Below, one piece after another: positions 1-6,206 of a DNA stretch of 7,487 bases. The stretch's first letter is position 1; the number at the start of each line of letters is the position of its first letter. A program made the translations under genes and the position numbers. The stretch comes from an uncultured Ruminobacter sp. Lineage in GTDB: Bacteria; Pseudomonadota; Gammaproteobacteria; Enterobacterales; Succinivibrionaceae. The stretch lies in assembly GCA_900767005.1 (NCBI GenBank), contig CAAFXL010000148.1:1-7487 (forward strand), read 5' to 3'. Under the pieces are notes generated by a model. The model had not been told where the DNA came from. It did not search any database and saw nothing but the letters and a program-made list of their open reading frames with translations.

Positions 1-115
1 TGGTGAAGATAGTGCTTTGGCCCCACCTGTACCCATACCGAACACAGAAGTGAAACGAAGTAACGCCGATGGTAGTGTAGCATTCGCTATGTGAGAGTAG
101 GAAATTACCATACTT
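1..115 (+). rRNA. rrf: 5S ribosomal RNA, 5' end cut by the window edge
   Basis: This is the 5S RNA of the large ribosomal subunit. The conserved core is readable: the CCCACCTG segment near 23-30, the CCGAAC and CAGAAGTGAAACG loop region at 38-56, and GCCGATGGTAGTGT at 65-78, all close to the E. coli 5S sequence. Helix I is only partly visible: TGGT at 1-4 pairs with ACCA at 107-110. The 3' strand continues with TACTT, whose partners would lie before base 1. By comparison with the 120-nt E. coli molecule about four 5' bases are missing, and the mature 3' end should be near 115. The 16S and 23S genes would lie to the left, outside the window. Confidence 0.95.
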
Positions 116-124
116 AAGTATATG

Positions 125-147
125 ACCCCCTTTATTGGGGGTTTTTC
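125..147 (+). terminator. Intrinsic terminator of the rRNA operon
   Basis: ACCCCC at 125-130 and GGGGGT at 137-142 form a perfect six-pair stem around the loop TTTATT. The stem runs directly into a T tract at 142-146. It lies about ten bases after the 5S 3' end, so it ends the rRNA transcript and insulates the WYL gene downstream. Confidence 0.95.
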
Positions 148-272
148 ATTTTGTTACATAAAATTTTTCAATCAATCGCACTTTTATCTAATTTTTTTCT
201 ATTTATATCATAAATATTAAACTATTAAGTATATTAATACTTTATTTATTTTACTTATTTGTTTATAATAAA

Positions 273-317
273 TCTAGTGTTCTAGTTTTATTAATTATTT
301 TAATAATTTTACTAGAT
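273..317. repeat. TCTAGT hexamer cluster upstream of the WYL gene, possible operator
   Basis: TCTAGT occurs at 273-278 and again at 281-286, two direct copies eight bases apart. Its reverse complement ACTAGA is at 311-316; the match to the first copy extends to ATCTAGT / ACTAGAT (272-278 and 311-317). The surroundings (148-378) are almost pure A and T, with no ORF. WYL regulators of the BrxR/CapW type bind inverted repeats in their own promoter, so these sites are candidates, but nothing here proves binding. Confidence 0.3.
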
Positions 318-333
318 GATATTTTTGTGTCCA

Positions 334-362
334 TTCATAAATTTTATTGTTTATGTCATAAT
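334..362 (+). promoter_or_regulatory. Possible promoter of the WYL regulator
   Basis: TTCATA at 334-339 (4 of 6 to TTGACA) lies 17 bases before CATAAT at 357-362 (5 of 6 to TATAAT). Transcription would start near 369, just before the ATG at 379, leaving the AGGGA ribosome site (368-372) at the very start of the message. That short leader weakens the call. A perfect TATAAT at 264-269 is an alternative, but it has no good -35. Confidence 0.35.
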
Positions 363-378
363 GCTCTAGGGATTTACT

Positions 379-1413
379 ATGTCTAATAGTGTAGATGAAA
401 ATGTTAAAGTAGAAGAATTGAATCCTAATAACGATTCAAATACTCCTCAAACTTTTGCCGAATCTGTTGATTCACAGGCATTTCTTAAGAAGAATAAGCT
501 TAATAAGCCTGGTTCTAATAAGTGGAATCAAGAAAGACGTCTTGAGTTTATTGAATATAGATTATGTTGGAATAATCAGATTAATCGTGCTGATTTAGTA
601 AACTTCTTCATGATTTCAATTCCTCAAGCTTCATTGGATTTATCAAAATATATTGAAATGGCTCCAGATAATTTAATTTATGATCGCCATGAAAAAGTAT
701 ATTTAAAGAGTGCTAATTTTAAGCCAATTTATCCATATGTTGCTGATCCGATGACATATTTAAATGATGCTTTATTATTCTCAACAGATAGAATTAATAA
801 GAGCTTTATTTACTTAGATAATTATCCTCCAGTTGGTTCATTCGTTGCTCCAAAGCGTGTACTTGATTATGAAGTATTAACTAAGTTAATTTACTGTATT
901 CAAAATGGTCGTGCTGTTACTATTGAATATCAGTCAGCTAACTCTACAGTACCTATGAAGCGTTTAATCGCTCCTCATGCACTTGCTTATGATAATATTC
1001 GTTGGCACGTAAGAGCTTATTGCTTTGCACGTAATGATTTCAGAGACTTTGTAATTTCAAGAATTATTTCAATTGGCGATATTGAACCTGCTTCTGTAAA
1101 TTCAAATGAAGATATGAATTGGAATATTATTATTCCATTAACTATTGCTGCAAATCCAGACCTACCAGAAGCTCAAAGAATTGCAATTGAAAAAGAATAT
1201 GGTATGAAGGATGGTGAAGTTAAGTATAAGTGCCGTCGTGCAATGTTACTTTATACTTTAAGAACTTTAAGATTAAGTCCTGATGATGATGAATTTAATA
1301 AGTATAGATTAGATAAGTTCATTAGAGAAAATAAGGATCCTGAAGCAGTTCCTCCATATCCTCCTCTAATTCTAAAGAATAAGATTGAAATTTATATGCT
1401 TTTAAGAGCTTAA
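379..1413 (+). CDS. WYL-domain transcriptional regulator, BrxR/CapW-like
   Basis: Probably a DNA-binding regulator that works as a dimer and responds to a ligand through its WYL domain. Residues 1-47 are a polar N/S/E-rich extension. Residues about 50-115 form a winged helix-turn-helix of the type that opens BrxR and CapW (QERRLEFIEYRL, then INRADLVNFF and a PQASLDLSKY recognition region). The WYL domain is at about 167-235 and carries RWHVRAY (208-214), the usual WYL signature in this subgroup, followed by FRDFVISRI (221-229). A WCX-like C-terminal part fills 247-344. At 344 residues it is somewhat longer than typical BrxR proteins because of the extension. An AGGGA ribosome site lies six bases before the ATG. 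Known relatives repress BREX and CBASS operons, and here it shares the region with BREX-type genes, though these are on the opposite strand. Its lysine codons are 19 AAG to 4 AAA, unlike its neighbours. The family is clear; the target is inferred. Confidence 0.88.
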   Translation: MSNSVDENVKVEELNPNNDSNTPQTFAESVDSQAFLKKNKLNKPGSNKWNQERRLEFIEYRLCWNNQINRADLVNFFMISIPQASLDLSKYIEMAPDNLIYDRHEKVYLKSANFKPIYPYVADPMTYLNDALLFSTDRINKSFIYLDNYPPVGSFVAPKRVLDYEVLTKLIYCIQNGRAVTIEYQSANSTVPMKRLIAPHALAYDNIRWHVRAYCFARNDFRDFVISRIISIGDIEPASVNSNEDMNWNIIIPLTIAANPDLPEAQRIAIEKEYGMKDGEVKYKCRRAMLLYTLRTLRLSPDDDEFNKYRLDKFIRENKDPEAVPPYPPLILKNKIEIYMLLRA

Positions 1414-1425
1414 TACCTTTCTAAT

Positions 1426-1455
1426 TTGTCTATTTTAACCCTTATAGTGTAAAAT
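1426..1455 (+). promoter_or_regulatory. Possible promoter of the PgpA-like gene
   Basis: TTGTCT at 1426-1431 (4 of 6) is separated by 18 bases from TAAAAT at 1450-1455 (5 of 6). The start of transcription would be near 1462, giving a leader of about 28 bases. The left arm of the inverted repeat at 1436-1447 lies inside the spacer and the right arm just after +1, an arrangement seen in repressor operators. No Shine-Dalgarno sequence is visible before the ATG at 1490. Confidence 0.4.
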
Positions 1456-1476
1456 ACCCAATTGCTATAAGGGTTA
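1436..1476 (+). terminator. Perfect 12-bp inverted repeat: terminator of the WYL gene and/or operator
   Basis: TAACCCTTATAG at 1436-1447 is the exact reverse complement of CTATAAGGGTTA at 1465-1476, with a 17-base loop. A short T run (TCGTTTT, 1477-1483) follows, so it may end the WYL transcript 23 bases after its stop. The loop is long and the T run short for a strong terminator, and the repeat straddles a promoter candidate, so it may instead be a protein-binding site. Confidence 0.55.
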
Positions 1477-1489
1477 TCGTTTTACGTTT

Positions 1490-1960
1490 ATGAAAAAATA
1501 TTTAAATTCAATTTCTGACTTTGCATATAAATTTGCGACTTTTTTTAATCTTGGTGCTCAAAAAAGTGCTGATATCTTTATTGCAATTTGTACTTTACCG
1601 CTTTGCTTTATTTTTATTAATTGTTCAGAGACCTTTAAATTTATTATCTTTCTTTTAATCTTAATGTTTTCAAGTTTCTGTACTTATGTAGCAGTTAAGA
1701 GGGAAGGCATTGATAATTCCCATAATATCGTATGTAATGAGCTTTGGGGCATGCTCCTAACCTCATATATGGCTGATAGCTGGTTTCAACCATTTGTAGG
1801 CTTTTTTATTTATCGCTTCATTTGTATGATATTACAATTTTTAAAAGATATTCTAATTGTAAAATATAAAACCTTTGAAGTTCTAATTTTAGATACAGCT
1901 TACAAAGGTTTTATTGCGATGATGATTCTATGGTTTATTAAGAAATATTTATTATTTTAA
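1490..1960 (+). CDS. Small membrane protein, degenerate PgpA (phosphatidylglycerophosphatase A)-like
   Basis: A 156-residue integral membrane protein with hydrophobic segments at about 27-45, 50-69, 100-120 and 138-156. Read against E. coli PgpA from memory, the pattern fits over most of the length: GIDNSHNIVCNELWGM (73-88) with GVHDHGSIVWDEFIGM, GFFIYRFICM (104-113) with GFVIFRILDM, and VLILDTAYKG (131-140) with IMIDDIVAG. PgpA removes the phosphate from phosphatidylglycerophosphate in the inner membrane. Here the conserved acidic and KPWP positions are mostly lost: DE became NE (83-84), the D before M became C112, KPWP became LQFL (115-118), and DD became DT (135-136). The protein is therefore probably not an active phosphatase, or acts on something else. 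Genuine pgpA usually sits beside thiL; this copy sits between the WYL gene and the helicase, with only nine bases between the two converging stops. That it is a gene is likely (AAA-biased codons, complete frame, promoter candidate); the PgpA relationship is a moderately confident inference. Confidence 0.65.
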   Translation: MKKYLNSISDFAYKFATFFNLGAQKSADIFIAICTLPLCFIFINCSETFKFIIFLLILMFSSFCTYVAVKREGIDNSHNIVCNELWGMLLTSYMADSWFQPFVGFFIYRFICMILQFLKDILIVKYKTFEVLILDTAYKGFIAMMILWFIKKYLLF

Positions 1961-1969
1961 GTAATATTC

Positions 1970-4183
1970 TTATTCATTCGTTACTGAAAAAGCTTCAGCA
2001 TTTATTTGTAAGAAGCTTTGTAATTCCTTTAAATAGGTATATGCACCCTTTAAATCAAAGTTACGATAACCATAGCTATAGCGAAGTAAATTCTCATTTA
2101 AGAAGTTATCAAATTTTTCGTAATATAAGTTTTTTACTACACTGGCAAGAATTTCAGGCTGAGTAATTGGGTCTTTAAGTACTTGTTCAAGCTTTTCTCT
2201 AAATTGGATAACATTAACTGAAGGAACAAAGATATAACTACCAGCCTTGGTTGCCATTTGACTATTAAAAATAAGAATTTGCTCAATGGTGTGCATAATC
2301 TTATCACCTTTCCATGGGAATATATAAAGTCCTTCAATATCTTGATAAATAGGATTTTTTTTAAGATTTAATTCTCTAAACTTTTTTCTACCACGGATAA
2401 AGTTATTTTGAGCTTCTTCATTTAAATATTTTGGAATTATATTGCCTTTATATAATTCAAACATTTTTTCACGAACGCCATCGTGAATTAATTCTGAACC
2501 ACCATCTAAGCCAATTGGCTCAGTTTTATTATTGTATTCTCTTACAGAGATTATGCGGTTTTGAGGATTAACAAATACTACTTCCCAACCTTTACCAGCA
2601 AATAAGAAATTCTTACCAATAGTTAATGGTTGATTTAAAGGAATGGTACCAATTTTTGTTCCTTTATGATCAATGGTATATTCTTCTTGGTTTTTAAATG
2701 AACTGTAGAAATTATATAAAGATACAGTTTTTTCACCTGTTAGCCCCAAGGTTAATGAACCATCAGTTAATTGCGTTATTAAATCTTTTTCACCTAATTC
2801 TTTTAATACTTGGGCAAATAACTTCTGGCTAACCATATGAAATGGTCCAGTTTTACATAAAAGCTTCCATAAGTTTAATGCTTGAACGCTTCCATATTGA
2901 GCGATAACGCTTAGTATTTGTTGCACTAAGGTGGATAGTGCTAATTCATCATTAGTAGGCGGTTCTACCCAACGATTTAACACAAGTTCAATCATCGCAG
3001 TCGATATAAAGGTTTCATTACATAAGGTATCAGATAATTGAATATTTTCTTTGCAATCTTTATCTTTTTCAATGATATAGAGTCTTAAGATTGATTCTTT
3101 ATTTCTTCTTCCTGATCGACCTAGTCTTTGTCTTAGACTTGCTACAGATTGAGGTGCATTAATTTGAGCAACGGACGTTACATCACCAATATCAATCCCA
3201 AGTTCCAAAGTTTGTGTACAAATTGCTGTAGTTGGAAGTTTTGATTCCTTTAAGCGGTTTTCAAGAGCTTCTCTTAATTCTTTAGCAAGCGAACCATGGT
3301 GTGGGAAAAACTCATTAGGCACATTAAATTTTTTACTTAATGCGTCTAATCTAGCTGCTACATATTCCGTATAAGCACGAGAATTAGCAAATATAAGGTT
3401 AGTTGAACCTCGCATTTGCTTAAAGATATCGGCAATTAGATTTTGATTAGTTAAGCCAAATTTACTAACAATATCTTCATCTCTTGCGGTATAACCGCGA
3501 ATTTGAAGTTTTATGCCATGAGATGATGAATTACCTTGGATTACCGTAATTTCACTTAAACTATTTGGTCTAAGCCATTTTTTTACTGATTGAATATTAC
3601 TTAAGGTTGCACTTAAGGCGATTCTTGGAATATTACGTTTTGTAAGGATATCAATACGATGCATTTGGCTAAGCAATTGATAACCTCTTTCTGTACCAAT
3701 GAACGCATGAAATTCATCAATAATAAAATAACTAAGGTTTTTAAGATTTTCTTTACACCAATTATTGTGGTTAATTAATAAAGATTCAAATGATTCTGGA
3801 GTGATTAGAATAATCCCTTCAGGAAGATTAAATACTTTATTCTTTTTTCCTTGTGATACATCACCATGCCATGGAGTTACATTAATTTTTAAGGTATGGG
3901 CAATCATTTCCAATCTTTTAAATTGGTCATTAATTAGAGCCTTTAAAGGACTAATATAAATAATGCGAATACCTGGAAGTTTATCATCAAGGATTTTACT
4001 AATGGCGGGAAGAAAGGCTGCTTCTGTTTTACCACTTGCAGTTGCAGCACTGATAATGACGTCTTTTTTTGCACTTAGAATAGGTCTAATAGCTTTTTCT
4101 TGGATGTCTCTAAGTTCTACCCAACCTTGTAAATTTAACCATTTTAAAATTAATATGTTGAGTAATTTAGCTTCTGATTGCAT
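1970..4183 (-). CDS. Lhr-like SF2 DEAD/DEAH helicase, BrxHI-type
   Basis: An ATP-dependent nucleic-acid helicase of superfamily 2, closest in pattern to the Lhr core. The motifs are complete: LRDIQEKAI (24-32, Q-like), ATASGKT (47-53, Walker A), SPLKAL (78-83, Ia), TPES (128-131, Ib), DEFH (156-159, Walker B), SAT (191-193, III), HHGSL (295-299), TQTLELGIDIGD (323-334, V) and QRLGRSGRR (352-360, VI). The C-terminal half (about 400-737) should hold the Lhr winged-helix and beta regions. At 737 residues it is much shorter than E. coli Lhr (over 1,500), but near the size of the BrxHI helicases found with BrxD. The ATG follows the ATPase stop after 22 bases, with a weak AGG six bases upstream, so the two genes are one operon and probably work together on DNA. 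No terminator is visible after its stop; transcription would run into the convergent gene. A free-standing Lhr repair helicase is the alternative, made less likely by the ATPase partner. Confidence 0.88.
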   Translation of the reverse strand: MQSEAKLLNILILKWLNLQGWVELRDIQEKAIRPILSAKKDVIISAATASGKTEAAFLPAISKILDDKLPGIRIIYISPLKALINDQFKRLEMIAHTLKINVTPWHGDVSQGKKNKVFNLPEGIILITPESFESLLINHNNWCKENLKNLSYFIIDEFHAFIGTERGYQLLSQMHRIDILTKRNIPRIALSATLSNIQSVKKWLRPNSLSEITVIQGNSSSHGIKLQIRGYTARDEDIVSKFGLTNQNLIADIFKQMRGSTNLIFANSRAYTEYVAARLDALSKKFNVPNEFFPHHGSLAKELREALENRLKESKLPTTAICTQTLELGIDIGDVTSVAQINAPQSVASLRQRLGRSGRRNKESILRLYIIEKDKDCKENIQLSDTLCNETFISTAMIELVLNRWVEPPTNDELALSTLVQQILSVIAQYGSVQALNLWKLLCKTGPFHMVSQKLFAQVLKELGEKDLITQLTDGSLTLGLTGEKTVSLYNFYSSFKNQEEYTIDHKGTKIGTIPLNQPLTIGKNFLFAGKGWEVVFVNPQNRIISVREYNNKTEPIGLDGGSELIHDGVREKMFELYKGNIIPKYLNEEAQNNFIRGRKKFRELNLKKNPIYQDIEGLYIFPWKGDKIMHTIEQILIFNSQMATKAGSYIFVPSVNVIQFREKLEQVLKDPITQPEILASVVKNLYYEKFDNFLNENLLRYSYGYRNFDLKGAYTYLKELQSFLQINAEAFSVTNE

Positions 4184-4205
4184 ATTAAACCTATTACTAT
4201 TATGT

Positions 4206-5540
4206 TTATAAATTAAAAGATGTTAATTCATCATCTTCTTCATTAGACTTTAGACTAATGGCTGAATCATCATTTAGATCTTCTGATAAACCATCATCCA
4301 TATCTTTGTTGATGGAAACAGTATTAATTAAATCCTGCCATTTTAGTTCTGGGTTTTGTTCTAAGACTGAAAGAAAATCTATAAATGCCTTAATAGTATT
4401 TCTTGGAGTCTTAAAGTAGGCTTCACCAATGGTATTGTAGCAATGGTTTAAGAATTGCTTTAAAGCTTCATCAGGAACTAAATACTTATCTTCATCAAAG
4501 TATGCAAAGACATTTCTTAAATTATGTAGAAGCACATATAATTCTTCAGGAGTTAAGCTATTTAATTGCATAATTGGGCCTGATAGATCATTTAGATTTA
4601 GGGCTTGAGCAAAAGAGTTAGTTGCAAGTCTTGATCTTAATGCTTCATAACTAAATAAGCCTTTACGAGGATCTTCAATAAAGTCTGGAGTACCACCTAG
4701 GATAAAACCTAAACCTTGAACATTACCTTGTAAACAGTCATTTAACATACGAAGAATTTGTTCATAGTTAGCTTCACGTGATTTAAAGTTGTGGATTTTA
4801 TAAAGGTTTACCATTTCATCAAGGGTAATTAAAAGTCCCTTAAAACCTGCTGCTTGAACAAAGGCACTTAGAAGCTTAAAGTAATCATAAACCGTAGTAT
4901 CAGAAATAATTGCTCTAACTTTTAAATCGCGGTTTGCTTCAGTTTTTGTGTGGTATTCACCTCTAAACCATTTTATAGCACAATTGGTTAATTCTGAATC
5001 ACCAGTTGAGAAACCTTTCCAGTAAGCTCTAACTACTTGAGCAAAGTCATAACCAGATACAAAATCATTTAAAAATAATAGACTTTCTTTAATAACATCA
5101 TCGCAATCTTTATTTTCAGTATCAGCTTTTTGACGGCAAATTGTGATAAATTTTTCTACAATTGATTGGAAAGCATTACCATCAGCCTTAGCTCGGGTTG
5201 CCATGTTTTTAATTAATTCTTGATATAAGTTTAAGGCTTGACCATTAGTTGATTGTAATCTTCTATCTGGAGCTAAATCAGCATTCATGGTTACAAGACC
5301 TTGCTCTTGAGCAATACTTCTTGTTAGTTGAAGAAAGAAACTTTTTCCGGCACCAAAATCGCCAACTACAAATTTAAAGGTAGAACCTTTATCAGCTACT
5401 CTTTCGATTTCATGAATTATAGATTTTAATTCATTGATTCTACCAACTTGAATATATTGAATACCAGCTCTTGGAGTTACACCTGAACGAAGAGATTGAA
5501 TAATGGCATCACGTTCTCTTGGTCTAATTTTTCTAATCAT
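4206..5540 (-). CDS. BrxD-like P-loop ATPase (BREX system ATP-binding domain, DUF2791)
   Basis: A predicted AAA-type ATPase of the BREX BrxD family. Numbered from the ATG at 5540 (444 residues), the opening PRERDAIIQSLRSGVTPRAG (7-26) is typical of the family. Walker A GDFGAGKS is at 60-67 and Walker B LLITLDE at 236-242; a sensor-like GFILGGTPDF is at 278-287, followed by a conserved arginine region LRSRL (301-305). The C-terminus (about 415-444) is strongly acidic and looks disordered. The open frame extends to a TTG at 5639, but that start is rejected: it lies in the T tract of the fis terminator and upstream of a perfect TATAAT at 5580-5575, while the ATG at 5540 fits both family length and promoter position. 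In type 2 BREX, BrxD and an Lhr-like helicase accompany PglX, PglZ, PglY and PglW; none of those is here. Function in this pair is unknown, with defence or DNA processing inferred. Confidence 0.9.
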   Translation of the reverse strand: MIRKIRPRERDAIIQSLRSGVTPRAGIQYIQVGRINELKSIIHEIERVADKGSTFKFVVGDFGAGKSFFLQLTRSIAQEQGLVTMNADLAPDRRLQSTNGQALNLYQELIKNMATRAKADGNAFQSIVEKFITICRQKADTENKDCDDVIKESLLFLNDFVSGYDFAQVVRAYWKGFSTGDSELTNCAIKWFRGEYHTKTEANRDLKVRAIISDTTVYDYFKLLSAFVQAAGFKGLLITLDEMVNLYKIHNFKSREANYEQILRMLNDCLQGNVQGLGFILGGTPDFIEDPRKGLFSYEALRSRLATNSFAQALNLNDLSGPIMQLNSLTPEELYVLLHNLRNVFAYFDEDKYLVPDEALKQFLNHCYNTIGEAYFKTPRNTIKAFIDFLSVLEQNPELKWQDLINTVSINKDMDDGLSEDLNDDSAISLKSNEEDDELTSFNL

Positions 5541-5574
5541 AAATGTTATTTTCCGCAAAAAAATTTGAACTACA

Positions 5575-5603
5575 ATTATACAATTTTTTAGAAATAATAA
5601 GTA
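5575..5603 (-). promoter_or_regulatory. Promoter of the ATPase-helicase operon
   Basis: On the minus strand a perfect TATAAT occupies 5580-5575, preceded by TTG. No good -35 is present at 16-18 bases (about 5598-5603), so the promoter may depend on an activator or on the AT-rich upstream tract. Transcription would start near 5568, about 28 bases before the ATG at 5540. Its position decides the start codon of the ATPase. Confidence 0.55.
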
Positions 5604-5637
5604 AAAAATTTTGGGGTTAAATTTAATTTTTTTTGAC

Positions 5638-5664
5638 AAAAAAAGAGCTTACCTTAGTAAGCTC
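5638..5664 (-). terminator. Intrinsic terminator of fis
   Basis: Read on the minus strand, GAGCTTAC (5664-5657) and GTAAGCTC (5652-5645) form a perfect eight-pair stem with a four-base loop, followed by seven T residues (5644-5638). It begins 19 bases after the fis stop. It should separate fis transcription from the ATPase-helicase operon, which then needs its own promoter. Confidence 0.93.
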
Positions 5665-5683
5665 CGTATTTAATATTTTTAAA

Positions 5684-6016
5684 TTAAGATAAACCGTATT
5701 TTTTAAGTTTTTTTCTTAAAGTTCCTCTATTGATTCCCATAAGTCTTGCAGCCTTAGTTTGGTTGCCTTTAACATGTTGCATAACTTTGGTAAATAAAGG
5801 TCTTTCAACTTCGGTTAAAACAATATCATATAAATCATCAGTGCCAGAATTTTCTGGATTATTTAAAAAGTTAGTTAATGAGTGCAATACATGTTCGCAT
5901 AAAGGTTGATGAACAACAGTAGTTGCTTCAGGTTCTTCATGAGTTGTTGATATTGGTGCTACCTGTGAAAGATTAGCAAAATCTTGATTAAATAAATTAT
6001 TATTAGCTTTTAGCAT
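5684..6016 (-). CDS. fis: DNA-binding protein Fis
   Basis: A nucleoid-associated, DNA-bending dimer that activates rRNA and tRNA promoters and assists site-specific recombinases. The C-terminal helix-turn-helix GNQTKAARLMGINRGTLRKK (84-103) and the following LKKYG differ from E. coli Fis at only a few positions, and the dimer helices before it (DDLYDIVLTEVERPLFTKVMQ, 60-80) also align well. The protein has 110 residues against 98 in E. coli; the extra length is in a poorly conserved N-terminus, the region that in E. coli carries the beta-hairpin arms used to contact DNA invertases. A good AAGG ribosome site lies six bases before the ATG. It follows prmA in the same direction, as in other gammaproteobacteria, but without dusB between them. 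A strong terminator follows. Lysine codons are 7 AAA to 1 AAG. Confidence 0.97.
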   Translation of the reverse strand: MLKANNNLFNQDFANLSQVAPISTTHEEPEATTVVHQPLCEHVLHSLTNFLNNPENSGTDDLYDIVLTEVERPLFTKVMQHVKGNQTKAARLMGINRGTLRKKLKKYGLS

Positions 6017-6057
6017 GGTTGACCTTAGAAAATAAACTATTACTAAAAATTTCTATT

Positions 6058-6103
6058 AAAGTATAAAAATACTTTTATCCTCTTAAAATGTATTACTAGT
6101 AAT
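6058..6103 (-). repeat. Two palindromes in the fis leader
   Basis: AAAGTAT (6058-6064) and ATACTTT (6069-6075) form a perfect seven-pair hairpin with a four-base loop, 42 bases before the fis ATG. A perfect 12-base palindrome ATTACTAGTAAT is at 6092-6103. They may be a regulatory RNA element and a protein-binding site, but in a sequence this rich in A and T short palindromes also arise by chance. Confidence 0.3.
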
Positions 6104-6121
6104 TAAGGTTGAGTCATACAC

Positions 6122-6150
6122 ATATATAAACAAAAAAGTACTAAACTCAA
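6122..6150 (-). promoter_or_regulatory. Possible proximal fis promoter
   Basis: Minus-strand TTGAGT at 6150-6145 (4 of 6) lies 16 bases before TATATA at 6128-6123 (4 of 6). Transcription would start near 6115, giving a leader of about 100 bases. It is weaker in character than the distal GC-discriminator promoter candidate near 6220. Confidence 0.3.
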
Positions 6151-6164
6151 TATTATAATAATAC

Positions 6165-6198
6165 AAAATATCTACTTGGTTAAAAGCAGAGATATTTT
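6165..6198 (-). repeat. Inverted repeat between prmA and fis, hairpin
   Basis: AAAATATCT (6165-6173) is the exact reverse complement of AGATATTTT (6190-6198). On the minus strand the stem can extend inward with GCTT/AAGT after a two-base bulge. The transcript side ends in UAUUUU, so it could be a weak terminator for prmA. If transcription starts at the promoter near 6207, it is instead a hairpin close to the 5' end of the fis message. Confidence 0.4.
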
Positions 6199-6206
6199 TA
6201 TTTTGT

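Noticed and set aside
171..184. Pasteurellaceae DNA uptake sequence
   Set aside because: ATCGCACTT resembles the ACCGCACTT core but has one mismatch, and no exact copy was seen elsewhere in the window.
148..378. tRNA or small RNA gene after the 5S terminator
   Set aside because: No cloverleaf pattern, GC-rich stem or second terminator is visible in this AT-rich stretch.
2137..2337. Minus-strand 66-codon frame inside the helicase gene
   Set aside because: It is an out-of-frame shadow of the helicase C-terminal region, with no ribosome site or domain.
3765..4211. Two plus-strand open frames opposite the start of the helicase
   Set aside because: They are antisense to a gene with full helicase motifs, and their translations show no recognisable domain or ribosome site.
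1970..5540. Complete BREX system
   Set aside because: No PglX methyltransferase, PglZ phosphatase, PglY/BrxC or PglW is encoded in the window; only two accessory-type components are present.
5541..5639. TTG start giving a 477-residue ATPase with a hydrophobic N-terminus
   Set aside because: It lies in the fis terminator T tract and upstream of the likely promoter; family homology begins at the ATG at 5540.
5633..5660. Plus-strand TTGACA followed at 16 bases by TAGTAA, a possible antisense promoter into fis
   Set aside because: The -10 matches only 3 of 6 and lies within the terminator stem; the -35 match is a by-product of the A/T tracts.
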